64,000 bases of DNA from Laceyella putida (GTDB lineage Bacteria; Bacillota; Bacilli; Thermoactinomycetales; Thermoactinomycetaceae). The notes under the pieces were generated by a model, which had not been told where the DNA came from, did not search any database, and worked only from the letters and a program-made list of their open reading frames with translations. A program made the translations under genes and the position numbers. Below, piece after piece: positions 54,248 to 61,801 of the stretch (position 1 is the first letter of the stretch; the number at the start of each line of letters is the position of its first letter). The stretch is from assembly GCF_042665195.1 (NCBI RefSeq), contig NZ_JBHTBW010000020.1, forward strand, positions 62,001 through 126,000, read 5' to 3'.

Positions 54248-55084
54248 TTATTCAGCCGCGCGACGGTTGCGAACCATCAACACTGCGCCACCAGCCAACA
54301 GAGCCAGACCAGCTACGGCGCCCATTGGGTAAGAAGTAGCGGTTTTTGGCAGTTTGCCGCCTTTAAGCTTCTTCACGCCCTCTTTCCCTTGCTCAGGGGT
54401 TGGTTTGGCCTCAGGCTTTTTGTCTGGATTTGGTTTAACGTTCGTATCATTCCCATCTTCTTCTACATTCAAGAAGTCATAACCAAAACCTAATTGGCAA
54501 TCTTTCCCGTCGATTTTCCCTTCAAAACCAACATAAATTACGTTTTCTCCAGCTTCCAACTTGGTGATGTCCAATTCATAAGTGAAATTCACACTGTTCG
54601 CTTTCACTTCAGCTTCAACCGCTGGAGCATCAGCTTCTTCTTTACCAGCCGCGATGTACCAAGTACCTTCAGCGGTTTTGCCATCCAACTTCGCGGTCAC
54701 TTTCACTTTGTTGTTACCGAGGTCTTTGATATCAGTGATGGTGATTTCATGGAAATCCGCTTCATCTGGTTCAGCTTTGCACTCTTCAGTTGGTTGCTTT
54801 GGTTTCTCTTGCTTTGGTTGTTCTGGATTGGTCGTAGCCGGTGGGGTGGTGGTGTTCGTATCTTTGCCCTCTTCACCCGTTGCCGGCTTGGTTTCTTCTC
54901 CTGCTGGCTTCTCACCGGTTTGTGTATCGGTAGCCGCACCCGGTTTTTGTTCCGTTTCCGGAGCGGTGGTCGTCGTTTCCGTTGCCGGTTTGGTTTCTAC
55001 GGTATTTTCTTCAGCGAAAGCGGCGAGTGGCATTGAAGCCAATGCAAGAGCAACTGCTGCCGATGCAATAGAAATCTTTTTCAT
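54248..55084 (-). CDS. LPXTG-anchored surface protein
   Basis: This is a 278-residue wall protein. The signal peptide (1-24) ends AAFA. A Thr/Pro/Glu-rich spacer (ETKPATETTTTAPETEQKPG) spans residues 25-100. A compact beta domain (about 105-205) contains EITITDIKDLGNNKVKVTAK and LEAGENVIYVGFEGKIDGKD, with two cysteines (EECKAEP, KDCQLGF) that may pair. A second spacer leads to the sortase signal LPKTA, a hydrophobic helix (GAVAGLALLAGGAVLMV) and RNRRAAE. Sortase would link it to peptidoglycan; the ligand is unknown. The start is ATG 55084 behind AAAGGAGAG. Confidence 0.88.
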   Translation of the reverse strand: MKKISIASAAVALALASMPLAAFAEENTVETKPATETTTTAPETEQKPGAATDTQTGEKPAGEETKPATGEEGKDTNTTTPPATTNPEQPKQEKPKQPTEECKAEPDEADFHEITITDIKDLGNNKVKVTAKLDGKTAEGTWYIAAGKEEADAPAVEAEVKANSVNFTYELDITKLEAGENVIYVGFEGKIDGKDCQLGFGYDFLNVEEDGNDTNVKPNPDKKPEAKPTPEQGKEGVKKLKGGKLPKTATSYPMGAVAGLALLAGGAVLMVRNRRAAE

Positions 55085-55105
55085 ATCTATTTCTCTCCTT
55101 TGCAT

Positions 55106-55527
55106 ATTAAAAATACATTTTGTTTGAGTTGTTTACATAAAGTTATTCGTCGGCAATAGTCGTTTTTATGGTTCATTTTTAAAAGAAATTGTTTGAATGA
55201 TTTGTGTCAGAGAGAAACAAGGACAAAGTCCAGTAAACACAAGGGGTTTCCTACATTGAATAGGAGAGGGGTGGGTGAATGGATCAAAATGTTCATCTGA
55301 AAACGGGACATAAACGAACAGCTTCCATCGTAAGAAGCCGACATTTTTAAAAAACATTCTGTTCATTCAACAAATCATGACAGGTCGACCATTGATCTTG
55401 GATAAGGACGTTCTGTCCAGTCGTGCAACTTGCAACCCATAAAAGGTTAAATATTCCAAATGAACAATCCATTATTCCATGTTTTGTGAGATAATGACAT
55501 GGACCAACATGAACAGGAGGGTGCAGC
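55106..55527. other. Intergenic region
   Basis: No gene I can support. A 23-codon frame at about 55279 has a ribosome-like GGAGAGGGGTGGG but no recognisable product. It should contain promoters for the LPXTG gene (minus strand) and the small membrane protein (plus strand). Confidence 0.35.
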
Positions 55528-55743
55528 ATGGCGGATAATGAATGGGTGCTTTTTCTCTTGCATTGCTTTTTGGCTCTCTTTTCTGGCGGGGTGTTCTTCT
55601 TTTTCCTTTACTCCATGCGCAAACTCTCCTCACCCAAAGAATGGACACTCCCCATTTGGGTCGCTTTGATCTGTGCCCCCATTTTGCTTGCCTACTCCAT
55701 TTTTGCAATCGTTTTTATGCTGGGCGAACCTCTCAATAACTGA
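55528..55743 (+). CDS. Small two-helix membrane protein
   Basis: This is a 71-residue protein with two hydrophobic helices (VLFLLHCFLALFSGGVFFFF and WVALICAPILLAYSIFAIVF) separated by YSMRKLSSPKEWTL. GGAGGGTG lies five bases before the ATG. Function unknown; no homologous gene is evident among its neighbours. Confidence 0.7.
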   Translation: MADNEWVLFLLHCFLALFSGGVFFFFLYSMRKLSSPKEWTLPIWVALICAPILLAYSIFAIVFMLGEPLNN

Positions 55744-55850
55744 TGATCAGCCCGGCTCGTTTTCATTGGCAAGACACATAATAAACGTAACTTCACTATG
55801 TCGAATGAAATGCAAAAGAACCGTTCTGAGCAAATCGTTGCTTTGAACAC

Positions 55851-55879
55851 AAAAAAGGCAGGAGTGGATTCACCCTGCC
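55851..55879 (-). terminator. Terminator of the TolB-like gene
   Basis: On the minus strand a GGCAGG / CCTGCC stem is followed by TTTTTT. Confidence 0.75.
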
Positions 55880-55899
55880 GATGTCATGAAGCAAAAGAG

Positions 55900-56865
55900 T
55901 TATTGTGCAACATTGGCCCAGCCGGCGACATACGTTGTCGCACTGACATCCTCCAGCTTGGTCAATTTGCTGCCATCTTCCTTGATGGTATAGATGGCTG
56001 TCCCCGTCGTCTTGGCCAGCTCCCCGGAAATGACCAAGGTGTCCCCATCGGGACTCCACGCCGAATCCCCGCCAAAGGTAAGGCCCGGGGTCACTTTCGT
56101 TTCCGCTCCACTTGCCACATCCACCGTATAGAGATCATTCACGTACTTTTGCAGACCGGCATCATAGTGGCGTCGGAAATAAGACACCTTATCCCCATCG
56201 GGAGACCAATGCACATCGTACTCGCTTTCCCCATTACTGGTCAAGGGTTTGACCATGTTGCCATTCAGGTCGATGATGTACAACTCTCCATAAACGGAGT
56301 CATGATCAGACTTTACCACCAACCGGGTGCCGTCCGGTGACCAGTCCAGGTCATCCACACTGCGGTACAGCGAGTTCTTCACGGTATCCGGGTCAAATAA
56401 CTCCTTTTGCTCTCCCGTATTCCGGTCCAAGACATAAACATCTTTGCTGCCGTCCGGGTCTTGCTTGATAAACGCGATCTTGCTCCCATCCGTGGGAGAA
56501 AATCTGGGCTCAAATTTGTCTCGCGCATCATCATTGGCGATCATTTGCGGAAGCTCCGGACTCCCGATCTTTTTAATGAAAAGCGCATAATCTATCCCGC
56601 CATCCTGATCCAAATCATCCGTCTGGCCAAACATCACCACTTCCGTGCCATCGGGGGAAACGGAACCGAAATAGCGGCCCCTCAAGGTGGATTGGGAAAG
56701 ATTCTCCTTTTGGCTGCCATCCGTGTTCATCATATAAACATTGGAAGGCCCCTCAACATCACTATTGTAGAAAATCTTCGGCGTCCGGGCCGCAGCCGAC
56801 GCGGGCGCGCTCCATGCGGCAACAACCAGTCCAACGGTTAGCGCGGCAATGGCAACTTTTTTCAT
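55900..56865 (-). CDS. Secreted TolB-like (PD40) beta-propeller, intact copy
   Basis: This is a 321-residue exported protein. Signal peptide MKKVAIAALTVGLVVAAWSA; the rest is five or six PD40/WD40-like blades typical of TolB C-terminal propellers (FGSVSPDGTEVVMFG, PRFSPTDGSKIAFIK, LDWSPDGTRLVVKS, VHWSPDGDKVSYFR, SAWSPDGDTLVISG). It should act as an extracellular binding or scaffold protein. The start is ATG 56865 behind TTGGAGTG. Its first half and its promoter region are duplicated at 57869-58470. Confidence 0.85.
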   Translation of the reverse strand: MKKVAIAALTVGLVVAAWSAPASAAARTPKIFYNSDVEGPSNVYMMNTDGSQKENLSQSTLRGRYFGSVSPDGTEVVMFGQTDDLDQDGGIDYALFIKKIGSPELPQMIANDDARDKFEPRFSPTDGSKIAFIKQDPDGSKDVYVLDRNTGEQKELFDPDTVKNSLYRSVDDLDWSPDGTRLVVKSDHDSVYGELYIIDLNGNMVKPLTSNGESEYDVHWSPDGDKVSYFRRHYDAGLQKYVNDLYTVDVASGAETKVTPGLTFGGDSAWSPDGDTLVISGELAKTTGTAIYTIKEDGSKLTKLEDVSATTYVAGWANVAQ

Positions 56866-57042
56866 GAAGATCACTCCAAGTTGAAGTTTTGTCGCACACA
56901 TAGGATTATTCGGAAGGATGTTTCGATTTTGTGTCTCTTTCTATAAAAAACCTGCTATCCAGACCCCAGATAGATATATCCGCAAAATCCGTCTTCTTTT
57001 TCACGATCCTGAATCAACAGGGACTTCAATCGCGAGAAGCCC

Positions 57043-57528
57043 CTATAATGAAAATGATTCCCCTTCATTTATTCCGAACCATTGCAGGTCGAGTGATTTA
57101 TCCTGGATAATATATTTTATCTTGCTGACTCCAGACTCTATTCTATCGCCAAAATAAGTATCAATATCCATGTCTGAAGGATATTTCGGACCCGAAGTAC
57201 GCAACCATTCTTCTACAAACACTTGTTGGATCATTTTCTTCTTCTCTTTTTTACCACGTATAATGAGATAGTCATAATCAGGAGCTTTAAAATCAATATG
57301 ATATAACAAAAAAATATTTTTATCCTCTGGATGTGAAATGACTAAATCAGTAAATCGGTCTTCCGATTCCCAAGCCTGTTCGAACCTCTCTTCTACCTCT
57401 TTTGGATCATAAGGAATTTCTAATACATTCAAAATCCTTGCCAGCTGCCCCTCTAATGCGGTGATCTCATAAATGGGCCAGGTATGTTCAAACTGGCAAT
57501 AGTCAGTTAGTTTGCTCAATCCCTTCAA
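57043..57528 (-). CDS. Putative immunity protein, family member A
   Basis: This is a 161-residue acidic soluble protein following a deaminase-toxin tail with a 4-base overlap (TTGA). It shares its layout with the 156-residue protein at 58564: a LAR-L-LEIPYD---FEE core, then a DYDYLIIRGKKEKKK / FDSIVVRFKKEYTA strand and a closing SLDLQWFG / QLDMRGIME block. Each lies directly after an orphan toxin tail, so I infer a dedicated immunity family that neutralises deaminase toxins. TTG 57528 is taken as the start, with a GGGAG site upstream; a later start is possible. The gene is much more AT-rich than the region's background. Confidence 0.65.
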   Translation of the reverse strand: MKGLSKLTDYCQFEHTWPIYEITALEGQLARILNVLEIPYDPKEVEERFEQAWESEDRFTDLVISHPEDKNIFLLYHIDFKAPDYDYLIIRGKKEKKKMIQQVFVEEWLRTSGPKYPSDMDIDTYFGDRIESGVSKIKYIIQDKSLDLQWFGINEGESFSL

Positions 57529-57878
57529 CTCCCTGCTAGCTTCTTATATATATTGGGATGTTTTTGTTTTACCAACTCTGGATATTGCTTAAAAACCAAC
57601 TCCGGAAAATCGTCTATTCCCTTCCGAATCAACTTTCTACCCTTACTATCATACATGACAATGGTTACATTAGGGTGTTTTATTGAGAATTGCTCAATCA
57701 CCCCTAAATATGGCTTCTTATTTCCATTCTTGTCAAAGACATATCTATTTACGCCACCACAACTTGGACAAACATCGTATTCAGAAAAAGCCTCAATATA
57801 ATCTGTGTCTTGTCCCGGATTTCCATCACCCAACCGTTCCGATATTTCACTGAACACTTTGGGTTCAGTCAGTTCTTC
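57525..57878 (-). pseudogene. Orphan deaminase-toxin tail 1
   Basis: This is about 115 codons of a deaminase-superfamily toxin C-terminus without an N-terminal delivery region. It shows LTEPKVFSEISERLGD, corresponding to the D/T-E-x-K catalytic helix, and EYDVCPSCGGV with the CxxC zinc ligands. GVIEQFSIKHPNVTIVMYD, the last strand of the fold, follows. The frame begins exactly where the truncated TolB-like gene loses homology (about 57870), showing a recombination junction. GTG 57857 falls inside the catalytic helix and is not a credible start. It probably served as a donor or displaced tail of an Rhs- or LXG-type toxin. Confidence 0.7.
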
Positions 57879-58363
57879 ACGGTATCCGGGTCAAACAACT
57901 CCTTTTGCTCTCCCGTGTTCCGGTCCAATACATAAACATCTTTGCTGCCGTCCAGGTCATGCTTGATAAACGCGATCTTGCTCCCATCCGTGGGAAAGAA
58001 CCTGGGCTCAAACTTGTCTCGCGCATCATCATTGGCGATCATTTGCGGAGGCTCCGGGTTCCCGATTTTTTTGATGAAAAGCGCATAATCTAACCCGCCA
58101 TCATGATCCAAATCATCTGTCTGGCCAAACATCACCACTTCCGTGCCATCGGGGGAAACTGATCCGAAATAGCGGCCTCTTAAGGACGATTGGGAAAGAT
58201 TCTCCTTTTGGGTGCCATCCGTATTCATCATGTAAACATTGGAAGGCCCTTCAACATCACTGTTGTAGAAAATCTTCGGCGTCAGGGCGGCAGCCAATGC
58301 GGGCGCGTTCCAAGCGGCAACAGCCAGTCCAACGGTTAGCGCGGCAATGGCAACTTTTTTCAT
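57869..58363 (-). pseudogene. Truncated second copy of the TolB-like propeller
   Basis: This is 164 codons nearly identical to the first half of the intact copy (signal peptide, then blades to DRNTGEQKELFDPDTVKN). It ends at a TGA at 57869-57871 created at the junction with toxin tail 1. In the intact copy the next residues are SLYRSVDDLDW. The promoter region (58364-58470) is also duplicated. It may still produce a half-propeller, but that is unlikely to fold. Confidence 0.85.
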
Positions 58364-58502
58364 GAGATCACTCCAAGTTGAAGTTTTGTCGAAGACATAA
58401 TATTATTTGTAATGGTGTTTCTATTTTGTTTCTTTTTATAAAAGCTTGGTATCCAGAACGAGTGGATGGCGAACCGGTTTTGATAATGACGAATCCATAC
58501 AA

Positions 58503-58534
58503 AAAAGGACGCTTCATATGTGAAACATCCTTTT
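58503..58534 (-). terminator. Terminator of immunity gene B
   Basis: A 14-bp stem with two mismatches (AAAAGGACGCTTCA / TGAAACATCCTTTT) encloses a 4-base loop. On the minus strand it ends in T residues. Confidence 0.7.
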
Positions 58535-58563
58535 GTGTTTACCTTTTATCATAACGCGCTATG

Positions 58564-59034
58564 CTATTGTTCAGTATATTTTTCTTCCGTAGATCCCGAC
58601 AACTCCATAATACCTCTCATATCTAACTGATAATCACTCATTATTTTAGGTACCCAGTTAAATTTAGCATCATGTAGTTTATTGGAAAAATCAGGTGTAA
58701 GTGTTCCTGCTGCAATCTTGGCCATGTGACCATATTTCCATAGACTCAATATCTTGGACTTCACTTGTGCTGTATACTCTTTTTTGAAACGAACGACAAT
58801 ACTGTCAAATTCTCCATCTGCTAAAAGCTGTATTAATATAAACGTATCAGGATCGACTTTCGCATCGCGAATTAAATAAGCATGATCTTCATCCCTGTTA
58901 AACCATTGCTCTTCAAAATCATCTATGTCATAAGGTAACTCTAACTCTCTTGCTAAATCACCGACAAAATCTGGTTCTAGATCGCGTGAAGGCAACGAAA
59001 ATTGATATTGAATATAGTTATTATACTTATCCAT
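58564..59034 (-). CDS. Putative immunity protein, family member B
   Basis: This is a 156-residue acidic soluble protein starting 19 bases after the stop of orphan toxin tail 2. It resembles member A (57043) in order and pattern: LARELELPYDIDDFEEQW, FDSIVVRFKKEYTAQVKSKI and VPKIMSDYQLDMRGIMEL. No catalytic or membrane signature. AAGGGAATG lies upstream of ATG 59034. The toxin-tail then immunity-gene order repeats at 57.0-57.9 kb, which is the main support for the assignment. Confidence 0.65.
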   Translation of the reverse strand: MDKYNNYIQYQFSLPSRDLEPDFVGDLARELELPYDIDDFEEQWFNRDEDHAYLIRDAKVDPDTFILIQLLADGEFDSIVVRFKKEYTAQVKSKILSLWKYGHMAKIAAGTLTPDFSNKLHDAKFNWVPKIMSDYQLDMRGIMELSGSTEEKYTEQ

Positions 59035-59053
59035 TAATACTCATTCCCTTATA

Positions 59054-59431
59054 CTACGGTTTAAATGGTTTTCCGCCTTTTAAAATCAGCTTTCTTCCTT
59101 CTGCATCATATACAACTACTTCAATATTTGGGTACATTTCACTGAACTGATCGATAACTCCATTATATACATCTTCACCTTCCTCCGTTATCAACTTTCT
59201 CCCTTGACCCTGACAACTTGCACATGCTCTTTTTTCTGTAAAAATAACTACTTGGCCTTTAGCATTTCTATTACCACCTAATTTACTCGCTAAATACTCA
59301 ACTATTTTTACCTCTGAGTCTAATCCTCTATAATGTCCTATTTCTTTCGAGTTTCCCTTATAATCACTTGAAAATACATCTTCTTTTCCTTCTTTAGCTA
59401 TAACTTTGACACAATTTCTTGTTAAAGAATA
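59054..59431 (-). pseudogene. Orphan deaminase-toxin tail 2
   Basis: The frame is open from a TGA at 59432-59434 to TAG at 59054, with no plausible start, and encodes only a toxin C-terminus. It contains HYRGLDSEVKIVEYLASKLG (catalytic-helix motif D-S-E), FTEKRACASCQGQGRK (CxxC zinc ligands) and YNGVIDQFSEMYPNIEVVVY. It shares the fold and motif order with tail 1 and with the Rhs C-terminus (DSEFKILEP, SERPLCFSC). The base composition is strongly AT-rich. It looks like a stored or displaced toxin cartridge, still followed by its immunity gene. Confidence 0.72.
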
Positions 59432-59480
59432 TCAAACAATCGCAAAATCGATTAAATATATATCTAAACAAATAAATACA

Positions 59481-59509
59481 TTACGAAAACATCATAATAA
59501 TTCTATAAT
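59481..59509 (+). promoter_or_regulatory. Promoter of the DUF3427-DUF3883 gene
   Basis: TTACGA (59481-59486), a 17-base spacer and TATAAT (59504-59509), 35 bases before the start codon. Confidence 0.6.
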
Positions 59510-59543
59510 TATTACTATAGATAAGCAACGAGGTGTGAACATC

Positions 59544-60551
59544 ATGATTCAGTTACAACGATACCAACAATATTCAAGAAAAGAAGTACATGATATATTT
59601 GACCCTTATTCCCCTTTCACTCCAAGCACCGGAACTTGGGGCATGCAAGGAATTGTGAAAATCCCCAATCGCTTGAAGGACTATGTATTCTTCGTAACGT
59701 TCGGACAAAAACAAGGAGACCATACATTTGATGAGAGCATTACGGAGGATGGCATACTTACTTGGCAATCACAGCCGAAGCAGGGTTTGCATGATCAATC
59801 CATTAGAGATTTTATCAGTCATGATCATCTTAACCACAACATCCATTTGTTTTTACGCACCCGCAAGATGGACAAAACAACGAATAAATCTATGCCCTAC
59901 ACTTATTTAGGCAGGCTCGCATACCTCTCCCATGATCCTGAGAGGGAAAAACCCGTTTACTTCAAATGGCAAATCCTAGATTGGGAAATCACGCCGGAAT
60001 TAGCGAAAGAAATGAATTTAGAGATTACCAAAGTAGTCATGGATGAGCAAGATTATACCTACCGACAACAATTAGTGCAATCAGAACCACCGACTAACCA
60101 ATCTGTGAAAGAGCATGCAAATCATTTTTCAGCACGTTTGGTAAACTACGCGGAAGAAAACCAAAAGAAGAGATCCATCGGACTAATAGGTGAACAACTG
60201 GTTTTGGAGCATGAAAAACGTCTGTTACGAGATGCAGGTAGGCATGATTTAGCAGATAAAGTTAGACATGTTTCTGTCATTGAGGGGGATGGGGCTGGTT
60301 ATGACATTCTATCTTTCACACACGAAGGGCAAGAAAAATATATTGAGGTAAAAACAACATCTGGAGGAAAACATACACCTTTCTATATGACGATTAACGA
60401 GGTTAACTTCTCAAAAGCCTACGCAAACCAATATTATTTATATCGAGTCTATAATTTGAGGCCAGACATTAAGTCTCCGGAATTCTATATAATAAGGGGA
60501 GATATTTCATTACAAAAACAGTTGGTTGCCACTCAATTTAAAGTGTTTTAA
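59544..60551 (+). CDS. DUF3427-DUF3883 nuclease-like protein
   Basis: This is a 335-residue soluble protein. Residues about 5-165 match the DUF3427 pattern (YSRKEVHDIFDPYSPF, GTWGMQGIVKIPNR, DGILTWQSQPKQ, HLFLRTRKMD, YTYLGRLAYL), a domain usually fused to DEAD/SNF2-type helicases and phospholipase-D nucleases. Residues 215-325 are DUF3883-like with a PD-(D/E)xK-type core: an early E in GLIGEQLVLEHE, D in GAGYDILSF (about D254) and E-x-K in YIEVKTTSGG (about E267/K269). I infer a stand-alone DNA-reading and cutting enzyme, possibly modification-dependent restriction. The start is ATG 59544 behind GAGGTG; the frame is open from 59406. Confidence 0.78.
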   Translation: MIQLQRYQQYSRKEVHDIFDPYSPFTPSTGTWGMQGIVKIPNRLKDYVFFVTFGQKQGDHTFDESITEDGILTWQSQPKQGLHDQSIRDFISHDHLNHNIHLFLRTRKMDKTTNKSMPYTYLGRLAYLSHDPEREKPVYFKWQILDWEITPELAKEMNLEITKVVMDEQDYTYRQQLVQSEPPTNQSVKEHANHFSARLVNYAEENQKKRSIGLIGEQLVLEHEKRLLRDAGRHDLADKVRHVSVIEGDGAGYDILSFTHEGQEKYIEVKTTSGGKHTPFYMTINEVNFSKAYANQYYLYRVYNLRPDIKSPEFYIIRGDISLQKQLVATQFKVF

Positions 60552-60574
60552 ACTGACTCAAAAATAAAAGAATC

Positions 60575-60606
60575 AAGGCTCTTACTACCCAATGTAAGAG
60601 CCTTTT
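60575..60606. terminator. Bidirectional terminator
   Basis: An 11-bp perfect stem (AAGGCTCTTAC / GTAAGAGCCTT) with an 8-base loop lies between the nuclease-like gene and the broken gene at 60615. Confidence 0.85.
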
Positions 60607-60614
60607 ATTATGGG

Positions 60615-60906
60615 TTATCTCAAGGATGCAAACCCTTCATAAATATGACCAATCCATGCTTCCTTCCCTTGGTCATCAATCAACACATATTTCTCGTGTA
60701 TGTCAAATATCATCTGCTTTTTCCCATCCTTCGGGATCATCATCGTATTCTTTTTCGGTCAGTCTCCACAGTGCGTCAAATAGCGGTTTTGCCTCTTCGA
60801 AGTGCTCCGTCGGAATAAAATCACAATGGATCCACGGGAAATCGCTATTTCCGTTGGGATAGAGGGTTCCCAACAATTTCTCTCCGCACTTCAAGTAGTA
60901 AGCCAT
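60615..60906 (-). pseudogene. Frameshifted small protein gene
   Basis: The first frame encodes MAYYLKCGEKLLGTLYPNGN, PWIHCDFIPTEHFEEAKPLF and DPEGWEKADDI, then hits a stop at 60703. A different frame continues directly with DIHEKYVLIDDQGKEAWIGH and IYEGFASLR to TAA at 60615. The join makes good sense as one protein of about 96 residues, so a small insertion or deletion near 60705 has split it. The product is unknown. CAAGAAAAATGG at the start has only a GGAGGGTG site at moderate distance. Confidence 0.7.
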
Positions 60907-61124
60907 TTTTCTTGCACCCTCCCCCAGTCAATTAACCCTTATTAATGAACCAACTTCAACGCCACCACTGAAAACACAATCCCCAGGATGCCCCTATATC
61001 TCCTCCGTCACGGTTGCCGTATCACGCAATTGGTTCACGCCTCTACATTCATACCCACTTAGGCCTCTAAAGCAAACTTATATGATACCGAAATGTAAAG
61101 GGGATAGCCGCAAACCCCCATCCC

Positions 61125-61565
61125 CTACTGAATCCACTCCATAAACCGCCCAAATGCCTTCTGCACCTCAATCGTCTGCACTTTCACTTCATGATCCACC
61201 TTCACCGTATACCCCAGTCCAGCTTGGTAGCTCACCTCCACGATCCGCAAGTCCGGCGTAATCACTTGCAACAGCCCGCCCGAGGTGCGGAGGTCGCAAA
61301 ACTGGTTGAACAGTTCCACCCGGTCTTGCTGCAACCCCGCCGTGGCAATGGTGGGCAAGGACTCTTTCCACTTGCCATTGATTTGGCGCAACAGGTCGTC
61401 GACCAACGAGAGCTCATCGTGCAAGACGGCGAGATAAAACTTCTGGGGCATCGCGTTCATTTTGCGGTGGAGCTTGTCTTTATAGCGCTTCAGGTTTTGC
61501 ACCAGCAGGCGTTTGGCGTCGTTGTTGAGACTGAGCCGAATCTCCCGTTTGATTCCATAAGCCAC
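61125..61565 (-). CDS. Protein of unknown function divergent from the HTH-TPR regulator
   Basis: This is a 146-residue soluble protein, GC-rich. The first 80 residues are helical and basic (REIRLSLNNDAKRLLVQNLK, RYKDKLHRKM). The second half is beta-rich (GGLLQVITPDLRIVEVSYQA, GYTVKVDHEVKVQ). I do not recognise the family. The start is GTG 61565 because GGAGGGG is five bases upstream. The TTG at 61634 lies within the promoter (TTGAAC at 61634-61629, TATACT at 61610-61605). It may be a target of the neighbouring regulator. Confidence 0.6.
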   Translation of the reverse strand: MAYGIKREIRLSLNNDAKRLLVQNLKRYKDKLHRKMNAMPQKFYLAVLHDELSLVDDLLRQINGKWKESLPTIATAGLQQDRVELFNQFCDLRTSGGLLQVITPDLRIVEVSYQAGLGYTVKVDHEVKVQTIEVQKAFGRFMEWIQ

Positions 61566-61604
61566 TTGAACCCCTCCAAACTTTTCCATTTGTTTGATAG
61601 ACTC

Positions 61605-61634
61605 AGTATAATGGCGTAAGCTCAAGGGGTTCAA
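61605..61634 (-). promoter_or_regulatory. Promoter of the gene at 61125
   Basis: TTGAAC and TATACT on the minus strand are separated by 18 bases. Confidence 0.55.
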
Positions 61635-61722
61635 TCGATTATCGGAATTAGATCAAGTTCTTCGTTTTTCTTGGAATAAAGAGGAATGTCGAGTGATTTC
61701 CAGCACATCTCCGACGATGTTC

Positions 61723-61751
61723 TTGTAATTATCAGAAAATCAATTTACAAT
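61723..61751 (+). promoter_or_regulatory. Promoter of the HTH-TPR regulator
   Basis: TTGTAA (61723-61728), a 17-base spacer and TACAAT (61746-61751), 51 bases before the start codon. Confidence 0.6.
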
Positions 61752-61801
61752 GATTGGTAAGTGGCGAGTCGCTGATTGAACGGATGAGGGGACGGGTGCA
61801 G

